This document shows positions 1 to 8,628 of a stretch of DNA of 64,000 nt, piece after piece. The stretch is from Janthinobacterium rivuli. GTDB lineage: Bacteria; Pseudomonadota; Gammaproteobacteria; Burkholderiales; Burkholderiaceae_D. Both the position numbers and the translations under genes were made by a program. Every line of letters starts with the position of its first letter. Position 1 is the first letter of the stretch. The notes beneath the pieces were generated by a model. The model saw only the letters and a list, made by a program, of their open reading frames with translations, was not told the origin of the DNA and searched no databases. The stretch lies in NCBI RefSeq assembly GCF_009208735.1, contig NZ_WFLJ01000024.1, positions 34,703 through 98,702 on the forward strand. The letters are read 5' to 3'.

Positions 1-837
1 GCTCGGAGGCAAGCTTGCATGCAGCTGCTGCAGGCTGTCGCGCGTCTGCCGTTGCTTGCTGGCGCTGGAAAACGACAGCGCCACGATATCGGCCCGCTGC
101 GCGCGGGCGGCCGCGACGATGTCCGTCAGCGGCGTTTCCACCCCCAGCGACATGCAATGGGCGCCGGCCGCCGCGCACAGCGCCTCGGCCATCAGCAGCC
201 CCAGGCCATGGCGCTCCTGCGGCAGGGTACTGAGGACGATGCGCGGCGTGCGCGTGGACGGGCTGCTCGCCTGTGGCAGGGAAAAAATGGCGTGGCGCAT
301 CACCGTCTGCAGGGTTTCGCTATACAGATGCTCTTCGTAGACGGCCAGTTCGCCGCAAGCCCACGCGTCGCCCACCATGCTGGTGAGGGGCGCGATGACG
401 TCGATGGTGAACGCCTTCAGCCCCAGCACGGCCAGCGCCTGGCGCAGGGCGTCGCCCAGTTCCGCCATCTGGTGGCCGCGGCACAGGGCCAGGTAGTGCG
501 CCAGTTGCGGTTGCGGCGAGGACGGCGCCGCGCTGCCGGCGCTGGCCAGCTGCTGCAGTTGCGCGGTGCTGTGCTGCATGATTTTTCCCGGACGAAATCC
601 GAGGTCCAGCAGGCGCTTGACCATGCGCAATTTCTGCACTTGCTCGGCCGGATAGCTGCGTTCGCCAAAGGCGTCGCGCCGGGGCTGGGGAAAGGCGTAG
701 CGGCGCTCCCACACACGCAAGGTTTCCTTGGCCAGCCCGGTGTCGCGTTCGACATCGCTGATGCTGAAGGCGGAAGTAGGTTGCAGGTCAGTATCCATAC
801 CAGGGTGGCTTTGCTCGCTTGCGGAAGAACGTGGCAT
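1..837 (-). CDS. CarH/LitR-type MerR-family light-sensing regulator (partial)
   Basis: The gene runs off the left edge, so its C-terminus is missing (279 codons seen). An N-terminal MerR helix-turn-helix (about residues 24-90, with the typical TLRVWERRY segment) is followed by a cobalamin-binding module. Directly visible are W159, nine residues, then E169-H170, which is the W-x9-EH motif of the adenosylcobalamin pocket, and E208-R209-H210 followed by a glycine two residues later, matching the lower-ligand histidine of CarH. In the CarH/LitR family the dark, AdoCbl-bound form represses and light releases it. The gene diverges from the lipid operon starting at 1005, its likely target. Start 837 was chosen because GGAAGG lies upstream; an in-frame ATG at 798 is an alternative without a visible Shine-Dalgarno. 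Family assignment is firm; light response is inferred. Confidence 0.85.
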   Translation of the reverse strand, partial: MPRSSASEQSHPGMDTDLQPTSAFSISDVERDTGLAKETLRVWERRYAFPQPRRDAFGERSYPAEQVQKLRMVKRLLDLGFRPGKIMQHSTAQLQQLASAGSAAPSSPQPQLAHYLALCRGHQMAELGDALRQALAVLGLKAFTIDVIAPLTSMVGDAWACGELAVYEEHLYSETLQTVMRHAIFSLPQASSPSTRTPRIVLSTLPQERHGLGLLMAEALCAAAGAHCMSLGVETPLTDIVAAARAQRADIVALSFSSASKQRQTRDSLQQLHASLPPS

Positions 838-929
838 GCATTTTACGCCTTCCGCCGCCCCGGACCAAATCGCTGAATCCGATTGGAAATGGCGAGCGTA
901 TAAGTTTGTGAACGGCAGGGGAGCACTCA

Positions 930-958
930 TTGACATAAATCAATATTTCATCGATTAT
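930..958 (+). promoter_or_regulatory. Promoter of the lipid-modification operon
   Basis: TTGACA at 930-935, a 17-base spacer and GATTAT at 953-958 form a good sigma-70 promoter pointing at the gene at 1005. Transcription would begin near 965, just before the palindrome at 972-986. Confidence 0.6.
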
Positions 959-971
959 CCATGATGCTCGT

Positions 972-986
972 TTTGTCCAGGACAAA
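972..986. promoter_or_regulatory. 15-bp perfect palindrome, candidate operator
   Basis: TTTGTCC, one base, GGACAAA form a perfect 7-1-7 inverted repeat between the divergent MerR regulator and its neighbouring operon, directly downstream of the predicted start of transcription. The position suits repression by the CarH/LitR-type protein. That this protein binds it is inferred only from symmetry and position. Confidence 0.5.
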
Positions 987-1004
987 CTCAATACAGGTGT
1001 ACTC

Positions 1005-2318
1005 ATGAAAATTGCCGTCGTCGGAGCAGGAATCGCAGGATTGTCGTGTGCTTATCGCCTGGCGCAAGCGGGCCAGGACGTCACCTTGTACGAGGCGGGC
1101 GACTACTTTGGTGGCCACAGCCATACCGTGGATGTGACGCTCGATGGCGTCACGCATGGCGTCGACACGGGTTTTCTTGTGTTCAATCACGCCACCTACC
1201 CGAACCTGGTGCAATTGTTTGACGAACTCGGTGTCGAGGCGGCCGACAGCGACATGTCGTTTTCCGTGAAGATGCCGCTGGGCACCACGCCCGATGCCCG
1301 CGTGCTGGAATGGGCGGGCGCCAATTTCGATACCGTATTTACCCAGCGCAGCAATCTGCTGCGCCCCGCCTTCTTGCGCATGCTGCGCGACATCGTGCGC
1401 TTCAACCGCCAGGCCAGCGCGCTGGCCACGGCGGCCGTGCCGGCGCCGGCCCTGTCGCTGGGCGAGTTTCTCGACCTGCACGGCTATGGTGACGAGTTCC
1501 GCCACTGGTATCTGCTGCCGATGGCTGCCTGCATCTGGTCGTGCCCGGCGCGCCAGATGCTGGCCTTTCCGCTGGCCACCTTCATCCGTTTCTGCCACAA
1601 CCATGGCTTGCTGCAAGTGAGCAACCGGCCGCAATGGCGTACGGTGCGGGGCGGCGCGCGCGTTTACGTGGAAAAGCTGTTGGCGGGCATACCGCAGCAG
1701 CGCCTGGCGTGCCCGGTGCTGGCCGTGCGCCGCCAGCCGCATGGCGGCGCGCGCATGGTCGAGTTGCACACGGCCGCCGGCGTCGAGCATGCCGATCACG
1801 TCGTGCTCGCTTGCCACAGCGACCAGTCGCTGGCCCTGCTGGGCGATATCCGCGACGACGAGCGCTCCGTGCTCGAAGCCGTGCGCTACCAGCCCAACCG
1901 GGCCGTGCTGCATACGGATGCGTCCTGCCTGCCGCAGCGCCGCCGTGCCTGGTCGGCCTGGAATTACCAGGGCCGGCCGGCAGTGGCGGAAGGCGAGGCG
2001 CCGCAAGTGTGCGTGCATTATTTGCTGAACCAGCTGCAACCCTTGCCGTTCAGCACGCCCGTCATCGTTTCGCTCAATCCGCTTGACGAGCCCGATCCGG
2101 CCAGCATCATCGACGAGTTTTCGTATGCCCACCCCGTGTTCGATGGCGCGGCCATTGCGGCCCAGGCGCGCCTGGCCGGTTTCCAGGGCGCGCAGCACAC
2201 GTGGTTCGCGGGCGCCTGGACGGGTTACGGTTTCCATGAAGACGGCTTGAAATCGGGCCTGGGCGTGGCGCAAAGCCTGCTGGGCCTGGCGTCCGCGGAG
2301 CTCGGCCATGCCGCGTGA
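1005..2318 (+). CDS. FAD/NAD(P)-binding amine oxidoreductase (COG2907 type)
   Basis: The 437-residue protein begins with a dinucleotide-binding GAGIAG loop (residues 7-12) and a GGHSHTV segment near residue 36, as in the amine oxidase/phytoene desaturase superfamily. Genes of this type are regularly found next to DUF1365 and cyclopropane fatty acid synthase genes, where they are thought to oxidise or desaturate modified lipids. It is the first gene of an eight-gene operon, and its end overlaps the DUF1365 start by 11 bases, suggesting coupled translation. AGGTGT sits six bases before the ATG. The exact substrate cannot be read from the sequence. Confidence 0.85.
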   Translation: MKIAVVGAGIAGLSCAYRLAQAGQDVTLYEAGDYFGGHSHTVDVTLDGVTHGVDTGFLVFNHATYPNLVQLFDELGVEAADSDMSFSVKMPLGTTPDARVLEWAGANFDTVFTQRSNLLRPAFLRMLRDIVRFNRQASALATAAVPAPALSLGEFLDLHGYGDEFRHWYLLPMAACIWSCPARQMLAFPLATFIRFCHNHGLLQVSNRPQWRTVRGGARVYVEKLLAGIPQQRLACPVLAVRRQPHGGARMVELHTAAGVEHADHVVLACHSDQSLALLGDIRDDERSVLEAVRYQPNRAVLHTDASCLPQRRRAWSAWNYQGRPAVAEGEAPQVCVHYLLNQLQPLPFSTPVIVSLNPLDEPDPASIIDEFSYAHPVFDGAAIAAQARLAGFQGAQHTWFAGAWTGYGFHEDGLKSGLGVAQSLLGLASAELGHAA

Positions 2319-3105
2319 TCCCACGCAAGCCGCACTGCCGCAGCCGCAGCTGTGCCGGGGACGGGTGCGCCATGCGCGGCTGCGTCCGCGCGCGCATGCC
2401 TTTGCTTATGGCATGTTTTACCTGCGCCTGCCCCTGCGCAGCCTGGGCGCGCAGGATTTTCCGGCACGCCTGATCTCGCGCAACGGCGCCAATGTGCTGT
2501 CCTTCCGCGACAGCGACCACGGCGATGGCAAGACACCGCTGCTGGACTGGATCGATGGCTTGCTGCGCCAGCATGGCGTGGCGGACGCGGGTGGCGAAAT
2601 CTGGCTGCAAACCATGCCGCGCATGTTCGGCTATGTCTTCAATCCCGTCAGCTTCTGGTTTTGCCACCGCCCGGATGGCGCGCTGCGGGCCGTGCTCTGC
2701 GATGTGCGCAATACCTTTGGCGAGCGCCATCTGTACTTGCTCGAACAGGGCGGCGCCATCGCGTACGGGAGCGAACTGGTTGCGAAGAAAATTTTCCACG
2801 TGTCGCCGTTTTGCAAGGTGGAAGGCCAGTACCGCTTCCGTTTCCTGCGCAATAGCGAACAAGACGGTGAGCGCCATCTGGCGCGGGTCGATTACGACGA
2901 CCTCGCTGGCCCGCTGCTGCAGACGAGCTTGTCCGGCACGGCGCAGCCGCTGCGCGATGGCGTCATCGCCTGGGCCTTGCTGCGCTACCCCTTGATGACG
3001 CTTGGCGTGATGGTACGCATCCATTGGCAAGCCTTGCGCCTGTGGCTGCGCCGCGTGCCGTTTTTCAGCAAACCCCATCCTCCACAAGAAAAGGTGTCCC
3101 GATGA
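2308..3105 (+). CDS. DUF1365 family protein
   Basis: A 265-residue protein with the family's features: an N-terminal GRVRHARLRPRAHAF segment, YGMFYLRLPL, and a central MFGYVFNPVSFWFCHR block. No catalytic function is firmly known for DUF1365. Its constant company (FAD oxidoreductase upstream, cyclopropane fatty acid synthase downstream) ties it to modification of membrane fatty acids, possibly as a partner of the synthase. The start overlaps the previous gene, and the stop TGA overlaps the next ATG in an ATGA junction, so the three are translated as a unit. GGAG lies about seven bases before the start. Confidence 0.85.
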   Translation: MPRDPTQAALPQPQLCRGRVRHARLRPRAHAFAYGMFYLRLPLRSLGAQDFPARLISRNGANVLSFRDSDHGDGKTPLLDWIDGLLRQHGVADAGGEIWLQTMPRMFGYVFNPVSFWFCHRPDGALRAVLCDVRNTFGERHLYLLEQGGAIAYGSELVAKKIFHVSPFCKVEGQYRFRFLRNSEQDGERHLARVDYDDLAGPLLQTSLSGTAQPLRDGVIAWALLRYPLMTLGVMVRIHWQALRLWLRRVPFFSKPHPPQEKVSR

Positions 3106-4343
3106 GCTCCGATTCCCTGCCGACCGGCCTGCATGCGCGCAGCAGTTCCACTCCCTCGCATGGGCATGCGCACCTGGACATGCCCGCTGCCGGGCGCATG
3201 ATTGTGCGCCTGCTGGAAAAATTGCAGCATGGCGCCCTGCGCCTGCGCACACCCGACGGCAGCATCTTGCTGTGCGGCGATGGCAGCCTCCCCGTCACCC
3301 TGGACTTGCATAACTGGCGACTGTGCGCGGCCGTCTTGCGCTCGGGCGACATCGGCTTTGCGGAAACGTTTATCGCCGGGGACTGGCGCACGGACAATTT
3401 GCCGGGCTTGATCGAGTTGATGATACGCAACCGCGCACAGATCGAATCCTTGATCTACGGCAACTGGTGGGGCAATCTGCTCTACAAGCTGCGGCATTTG
3501 CTCAACCGTAACTCGCGCGCCGGCAGCAAGAAGAATATCCACGCCCATTACGACATCGGCAACGCCTTTTATCAGCTCTGGCTGGACCCGTCGATGACGT
3601 ATTCGAGCGCCCTGTTCACCGAAGGCGCCAGCCTGGAGCAGGCGCAGGGCGCGAAGTACCGGCGCATCGCCGAGCAGCTGCAGCTGCGGCCGGGCCAGCG
3701 CGTGCTGGAAATCGGCTGCGGCTGGGGCGGTTTTGCGGAAACGGCGGCGCGCGACTGCGGCGCCCACGTGACGGGCCTGACCCTGTCGACCGAGCAGCTC
3801 GCCTATGCGCGCCAGCGCCTGCAGGACGCGGGCCTGGCAGGACAGGCCGACCTGCAACTGTGCGATTACCGCGACAGCGCCGGCCAGTACGACGCCATCG
3901 CCTCGATCGAGATGTTCGAAGCCGTGGGGCAAAGCTACTGGCCCGGCTATTTCGCCTGCGTGGCGCGCAATTTGAAGCAGGGCGGACGCGCCTGCATCCA
4001 GACCATCGTCATCGCCGATGCCTTGTTCGAACGCTACAGCAAGAGCACGGATTTTATTCAGCAGTACATTTTCCCTGGCGGCATGCTGCCTTCGCCGGCC
4101 GAGTTTCGCCGCGCCGCCGAGGCGCAGGGCTTGCGCGTGGAAGACGCCTTCAGCTTTGGCCTCGATTACGCGGAAACCTTGCGCCAGTGGCGTGCCAGCT
4201 TCCTGGCCCAGCGCACGGCGCTGGAAAAACAGGGCTTCGATGGCCGTTTCCTGCTGACCTGGGAGTTTTACCTCGCGTATTGCGAGGCCGCCTTCCAGGC
4301 GCACAACACGGATGTGATGCAATTTACCCTGATTAAGGAGTGA
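3102..4343 (+). CDS. Cyclopropane-fatty-acyl-phospholipid synthase family methyltransferase
   Basis: A 413-residue S-adenosylmethionine-dependent enzyme that would add a methylene or methyl group to unsaturated acyl chains of membrane phospholipids. The SAM-binding motif VLEIGCGWGG begins at residue 201, and the C-terminal half has the family's IEMFEAVGQ, KSTDFIQQYIFPGG and LTWEFYLAYCEAAF blocks. The length fits CFA synthases. The start at 3102 forms an ATGA overlap with the DUF1365 stop and is preceded by AAGG. In this context it may make cyclopropane, methylated or furan-type fatty acids together with the flavoprotein and DUF1365; which product is made cannot be decided from sequence. Confidence 0.9.
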   Translation: MSSDSLPTGLHARSSSTPSHGHAHLDMPAAGRMIVRLLEKLQHGALRLRTPDGSILLCGDGSLPVTLDLHNWRLCAAVLRSGDIGFAETFIAGDWRTDNLPGLIELMIRNRAQIESLIYGNWWGNLLYKLRHLLNRNSRAGSKKNIHAHYDIGNAFYQLWLDPSMTYSSALFTEGASLEQAQGAKYRRIAEQLQLRPGQRVLEIGCGWGGFAETAARDCGAHVTGLTLSTEQLAYARQRLQDAGLAGQADLQLCDYRDSAGQYDAIASIEMFEAVGQSYWPGYFACVARNLKQGGRACIQTIVIADALFERYSKSTDFIQQYIFPGGMLPSPAEFRRAAEAQGLRVEDAFSFGLDYAETLRQWRASFLAQRTALEKQGFDGRFLLTWEFYLAYCEAAFQAHNTDVMQFTLIKE

Positions 4344-4345
4344 TG

Positions 4346-4894
4346 ATGCGCCAGTTGCTTGTCGCCGCTTTGCTGTCGTTGACCATGTTGGGTGCCGCGG
4401 CCGCGCCGCCGGCCTTTATCGCTGCCGACGTGCCCGAGGCCCGCCTGGCGGGCGAGGGGGAATACACGTGGTTCGGCATGCGTATCTATCGGGCGCAACT
4501 GTGGGTGGGCGCGAACGGTTATCAGGGCACGACGTCGGCGACGGCGCCCTTCGTGCTGGAACTGCGCTATGCGCGTGCGCTCGATGGCAGGAAGATCGCC
4601 GAGGCCAGCTATGAACAGATGCAGAAGATAGGCGCGGGCACGGAAGCGCAGCGCCTGGCGTGGCTGGCCACCATGCAGCGCATCTTTCCTGACGTCAAGG
4701 AAGACCAGCGCATTGCGGGCGCCTACCGTGCCGGCATCGCACCCGGCGTGCGCTTTTACCTCGATGGCAAGGTGCTGGCCGACGTGAGCGATGGCGACTT
4801 CGCGCGCGCCTTTTTCGCCATCTGGCTGTCGCCGTCGAGCACGGCGCCCAAGCTGCGCGGCGCGCTGTTGCAGAGTGCGGCGCCGCTGCCATGA
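4346..4894 (+). CDS. Exported chalcone-isomerase-like protein
   Basis: A 182-residue protein with a signal peptide (short basic start, hydrophobic stretch to about residue 18, cleavage near the AAAAPP segment). The mature part (FGMRIYRAQLWV, FVLELRYARALDG, PGVRFYLDGK) resembles the bacterial chalcone isomerase-like family, whose plant relatives include fatty-acid-binding proteins; true flavonoid isomerase activity is unlikely here. It would act in the periplasm, perhaps carrying a modified lipid. AAGGAG ends five bases before the chosen ATG; the ATG at 4343 directly before it is too close to that site. It follows the CFA synthase without a gap. Confidence 0.75.
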   Translation: MRQLLVAALLSLTMLGAAAAPPAFIAADVPEARLAGEGEYTWFGMRIYRAQLWVGANGYQGTTSATAPFVLELRYARALDGRKIAEASYEQMQKIGAGTEAQRLAWLATMQRIFPDVKEDQRIAGAYRAGIAPGVRFYLDGKVLADVSDGDFARAFFAIWLSPSSTAPKLRGALLQSAAPLP

Positions 4895-6171
4895 CTGCCG
4901 GGGCCAGCGCCTTGAGCTTGCCGGCCTTGTTCAGTTATGGCTTGTTCGGCTTGCCGCTGGCCATGCTGGCGCTGCCCATCTATATATATGTGGCGCCGTT
5001 TTATGCGCAGCGCAGCAGTCTTGACCTGGCGCAGATCGGCGCCGTCCTGCTGGCGGCCCGCATCGCCGCCGCTTTCATCGATCCTGCCCTCGGCGCCTGG
5101 ATGGCGCGGGGCCGGCGCGGCTATGCCGTCCATGTCGGCGCCGCGCTGCCCTTGCTGCTGCTGGGCTTTGGTGCCCTGTTCCATCCGCCGGCCATGCCGC
5201 AGGCGGCCACCCTGGCCTGGTTCCTGGCCGCCTTGCTGCTCGTGTATGCCGCCTATGGCCTGGCCGGCATCGCGCACCAGAGCTGGGGCGCGGCCTTGAG
5301 CCAGGCGCGCGGCCAGCGGGCGCGCGTGGCGGCCGTGCGCGAAGGCTGCGGCTTGCTCGGCGTGATCCTGGCGGCCGGGCTGACTTCCGTGCTCGGCTAT
5401 GACGGCCTGTCGCTGGCCTTTGCCGTCTGCCTGCTGGGGGCGGGCGCGCTGCTGCTGGCGCGCGCGCCGCGTCCGGTTTTGCGGCAAGGCACGGCGGTGC
5501 TGCCCGCTGCCGCCTGGCGCCTGCCATTGCGCCAGCGCGCGTTTCGCTGGCTGTTTGCCGTCCTGCTCGTCAATGGCGTGGCCGCCGCCATCCCCGCCAC
5601 GCTGTTCCTGTTCTTTGCCACCGACTACTTGCGCCTGGGCCATTACGCAGGACCGTTCCTGATCGTCTATTTCTGCGCGGCGGCCGCCTCGATGCCCGTG
5701 TGGGTGGCCCTGGCGCGCCGCTTTGGCGAGGCGCGCGCCTGGGGCGGCGCCATGCTGCTGGCCGCGACCGTGTTTGTCTGGGCGTATGGCCTGGGCGCGG
5801 GCGCCGCCTGGGGCTTTGCCGCCATTTGCCTGCTGTCGGGCCTGGCACTGGGCGCCGACCTGGCCTTGCCGCCGGCCCTGCTGGCAGGGTTGATCGGCGC
5901 GGCCGGCCATGCCGGGCGGCATGAGGCGGCGTATTTCGGCTGGTGGAACTGGGGCGTGCAGATGAGCCTGGCGCTGGCGGCCGGCATCGCCTTGCCCCTG
6001 CTGGCCTGGCTCGGTTATGTACCGGGCAGCAGCGGCGGCTTGCCGGCCCTGTCCGCCAGCTATGCCTTGCTGCCCTGTGCCTTGAAGCTGCTGGCGGCGC
6101 TGCTGTTGTGGCGCGCGCCCCTGCAACATATATATAGTGATCACCTGGAGAATCGCCCATGCGCCTCATGA
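4891..6171 (+). CDS. MFS transporter
   Basis: A 426-residue, very hydrophobic protein with about twelve membrane segments. Basic loops such as RGRRGYAVH (after segment 2) and ARRFGEARAWG (mid-protein) are typical of the major facilitator superfamily. The start codon overlaps the preceding stop in an ATGA junction, and the end overlaps the DUF3833 gene, so it is co-translated in the lipid operon. MFS proteins recur in such operons and may move lipid precursors or export products. The substrate is unknown. Confidence 0.8.
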   Translation: MTAGASALSLPALFSYGLFGLPLAMLALPIYIYVAPFYAQRSSLDLAQIGAVLLAARIAAAFIDPALGAWMARGRRGYAVHVGAALPLLLLGFGALFHPPAMPQAATLAWFLAALLLVYAAYGLAGIAHQSWGAALSQARGQRARVAAVREGCGLLGVILAAGLTSVLGYDGLSLAFAVCLLGAGALLLARAPRPVLRQGTAVLPAAAWRLPLRQRAFRWLFAVLLVNGVAAAIPATLFLFFATDYLRLGHYAGPFLIVYFCAAAASMPVWVALARRFGEARAWGGAMLLAATVFVWAYGLGAGAAWGFAAICLLSGLALGADLALPPALLAGLIGAAGHAGRHEAAYFGWWNWGVQMSLALAAGIALPLLAWLGYVPGSSGGLPALSASYALLPCALKLLAALLLWRAPLQHIYSDHLENRPCAS

Positions 6172-6719
6172 ACTATTGCAAACGCCGCCTGCCGCTGGCG
6201 GCCCTGTTGCTGGCGCTGGCCGCCTGTTCCACGCCGCCCACGCCGGCCACGTATGCGCAGGAATTGCCGCAACTGGACTTGCAGCGGTATTTCAACGGCA
6301 CGCTCGATGCGCACGGCATCTTCCAGGATCGTTCCGGCAAGGTCGTGAAACGTTTTACCGTTGTCATGCGCGCCAGCTGGCAGGGCGAGACGGGTATTCT
6401 GGACGAGGATTTCACATATTCGGACGGCAGCCGCCAACGGCGCGTGTGGACTCTGCGCAAGACGGCGCCCGGGCGCTTCATCGGCACGGCGCCCGACGTG
6501 ATCGGCGAGGCCGTCGGCGAAGTGGCCGGCAATGCCTTGCGCTGGCAATACGTGCTGGCGCTGCCCGTCGATGGCACGGTCTACCACGTCGACTTCGAGG
6601 ACTGGATGTTCTTGATGGACGACAAGGTCATGCTGAACCGCGCCGCCATGAGCAAGTTCGGCTTCAGCCTGGGCGCCGTCACTTTATCGTTCAGCAAGCG
6701 TCCGCAGGCGGCCCCATGA
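6159..6719 (+). CDS. DUF3833 family lipoprotein
   Basis: A 186-residue protein with a lipoprotein signal peptide ending in LAAC, making C23 the lipidated residue. The rest (QRYFNGTLDAHGIFQDRSG, LDEDFTYSDG, LPVDGTVYHVDFEDWMF) matches DUF3833, a family of unknown function found with DUF1365 and CFA synthase genes. It is likely anchored in a membrane facing the periplasm. GGAG lies seven bases before the ATG at 6159, and the gene overlaps the MFS gene by 13 bases. The last residues overlap the dehydrogenase start in an ATGA junction. Confidence 0.8.
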   Translation: MRLMNYCKRRLPLAALLLALAACSTPPTPATYAQELPQLDLQRYFNGTLDAHGIFQDRSGKVVKRFTVVMRASWQGETGILDEDFTYSDGSRQRRVWTLRKTAPGRFIGTAPDVIGEAVGEVAGNALRWQYVLALPVDGTVYHVDFEDWMFLMDDKVMLNRAAMSKFGFSLGAVTLSFSKRPQAAP

Positions 6720-7483
6720 ATCGCAAGATCAGCAGCTGGGCCGGCAAACGCGTGTGGATCATCGGCGCTTCCAGCGGCATCGGCGCCGCTTGCGCCACCT
6801 TGCTGCTGGGGCAAGGCGCCAGCGTGGCCCTGTCGGCCCGTCACCGCGCCAGCCTCGAGCAGTTGTGCGAGGGACAGCCGCTGGCGCAAGCCTTGCCGCT
6901 CGATATCACCGAGCATGCGCAAGTGCGGGCCGTGTGCGTGGCGTTGCAGCAGCAGTGGACGCATATCGACCTGATACTGGTGGTTGCTGGCGGCTATCAG
7001 GCCATGCGCGCCGATAGTTTCGACCTCGAGGCGGCCCAGGGTTTGCTGGCCCTGAATGTGGGCGGCGTCTTCAATTGCCTGGAGCAGGCCTTGCCGTGGC
7101 TGTTGCGCCAGGGCAGCGGCGGCATCGGCATCGTCGGCTCGGTAGCCGGCTATGGCGGCTTGCCCAAGGCGCTCGCGTATGGCGCCAGCAAGGCGGCGCT
7201 GATCAACCTGACGGAGTCGCTGTATTTGGACTTGCATCCGCGCGGGATTGATGTGTATCAAATCAACCCGGGTTTTGTCGCCACGCCCTTGACGGCGGAC
7301 AATGATTTCACCATGCCGGCCTTGATGACGGCGCAGGACGCGGCGGCCGCCATGCTCGACGGCATCGAGCGGGGCCAGTTCCACATCCACTTTCCCAAAC
7401 GTTTTACCAATACCCTGCGCCTGGCCCGGCTGTTGCCGTACCGCGCCTATTTTTGGCTGATCCACAAGGTGACGGGCCTATGA
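6716..7483 (+). CDS. Short-chain dehydrogenase/reductase
   Basis: A 255-residue classical SDR. The NAD(P)-binding loop GASSGIG occupies residues 17-23, the catalytic pair is Y155-x3-K159 (YGASK), and a GSVAGYGG stretch upstream supplies the catalytic serine region. It would oxidise or reduce an alcohol/ketone group, presumably on a lipid given its operon. ATGA overlaps at both ends show tight coupling to the DUF3833 and NTF2-like genes. The C-terminal LARLLPYRAYFWLIHKV segment is hydrophobic and may touch the membrane. Confidence 0.88.
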   Translation: MNRKISSWAGKRVWIIGASSGIGAACATLLLGQGASVALSARHRASLEQLCEGQPLAQALPLDITEHAQVRAVCVALQQQWTHIDLILVVAGGYQAMRADSFDLEAAQGLLALNVGGVFNCLEQALPWLLRQGSGGIGIVGSVAGYGGLPKALAYGASKAALINLTESLYLDLHPRGIDVYQINPGFVATPLTADNDFTMPALMTAQDAAAAMLDGIERGQFHIHFPKRFTNTLRLARLLPYRAYFWLIHKVTGL

Positions 7484-7917
7484 CCGCAACCATGGAAGGC
7501 GCGCTGGCGCGCCTGGTGGCGTTTTACGAGCACCTGAGCCTGGAGGGCCTGGCCCAGCTGGGCGCCGTGTATGCGCCGGACGCCCGCTTCAAGGACCCGT
7601 TCAACGAGGTCGAGGGCCATGCCGCCATCCTGGCCATCTTCGAGCACATGTTCGTGCAAGTCGATGCGCCCCGGTTTGTCGTGCTGGAACGCCTGGGGCA
7701 GGGAGAGCAAGCGTTCCTCACGTGGGAGTTTCGCTTCCGCATGAAACGCCTGGTATCCGGAGAACAATGTATTCGTGGCGCAACACATGTGCGCTTCGAT
7801 GCGCAGGGACGGGTGGTAATGCACCGCGATTATTGGGATGCGGCGGAAGAACTGTATGAAAAACTGCCTGTGCTGGGCCCTTTCATGCGCATGCTCCGGC
7901 GCGCAAGCCAGCGCTAA
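7480..7917 (+). CDS. NTF2-like (SnoaL-type) protein
   Basis: A 145-residue protein with the NTF2-like cone fold signature: an N-terminal helix (ARLVAFYEHLS), YAPDARFKDPFNEVEG, then strands ending in HRDYWDAAEELYEKLP. Members bind or isomerise small hydrophobic molecules, and the copies found in this type of operon have no proven role. It is the last gene; translation begins in the stop of the dehydrogenase. No strong terminator follows directly. Confidence 0.75.
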   Translation: MTATMEGALARLVAFYEHLSLEGLAQLGAVYAPDARFKDPFNEVEGHAAILAIFEHMFVQVDAPRFVVLERLGQGEQAFLTWEFRFRMKRLVSGEQCIRGATHVRFDAQGRVVMHRDYWDAAEELYEKLPVLGPFMRMLRRASQR

Positions 7918-8628
7918 GCGTATTTCTAGATGCTTTTAAGCAAAAAATCGGAAAAAGAAAAAGTAAATTACGTGGAATTGGGCTGGCGAAAACTTGACTT
8001 CGGTCAATGTGTCGTTTTTTTGACACAAATATGTCAAAATATTGAGAAGGCAACATTGTAAGAAATTGTTTCAACTGATGCGGAATTTGCAAGCAAGAGT
8101 CGTCCTCATCCGTTTCAATTGGATGGCTGAAGCATTGGCTGGAAAACATGGAAAACATTTCTATGTGAGCAATTTAAATTACCGGAAAGTCAGTAATTGT
8201 GTTATCACTTTGCCTATTTTTTCGATGCGCGCGCCGACGTCGAAAATAGCGCCTACGCCCCTGAATAATGCGGCAACGCACCAAAATAGGGCGCCAAATT
8301 TCCCGTTTTCGGGCATCCGGCAGCAAACATTGGCGATGCCGTGTATGCTTCGTCCCGTTTATCCATTATCGCCTGACAAATTGTGTGCTTTGTCGCGTAA
8401 ATCTTCGAGGGCAAATGGTGGGTAAAGCATGTTGACGTTTTAATCATGCGCCTGATACTGTTGCACTAATACAACGGGTGTCGACAAGGCATGCGTTATG
8501 ATGGAATGGTCAATCAGGCCAATGCATTGGTTGGCAAGGGGCACTGGCTCTGTCGCGTAGTACGGTTGGCGATGGTCGGGATGCCTGAAAAAGCCCCCGG
8601 CCTGGTACCGGAAGTAACATGTTGGAAC
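7918..8628. other. Non-coding, AT-richer stretch with inverted repeats
   Basis: No reading frame here has convincing codon use, a start site or a recognisable protein. Two features stand out. A short hairpin TTGAC-TTCG-GTCAA lies at 7994-8007, and a perfect 8-6-8 inverted repeat, TTTTGACA and TGTCAAAA, lies at 8018-8039. The rest shows no structure I can name. Confidence 0.6.
8018..8039. promoter_or_regulatory. Perfect 8-6-8 inverted repeat
   Basis: TTTTGACA (8018-8025), six bases, TGTCAAAA (8032-8039). The left arm includes a TTGACA that could be a -35 box, though no good -10 follows. It looks like a protein binding site; the owner is unknown. Confidence 0.4.
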
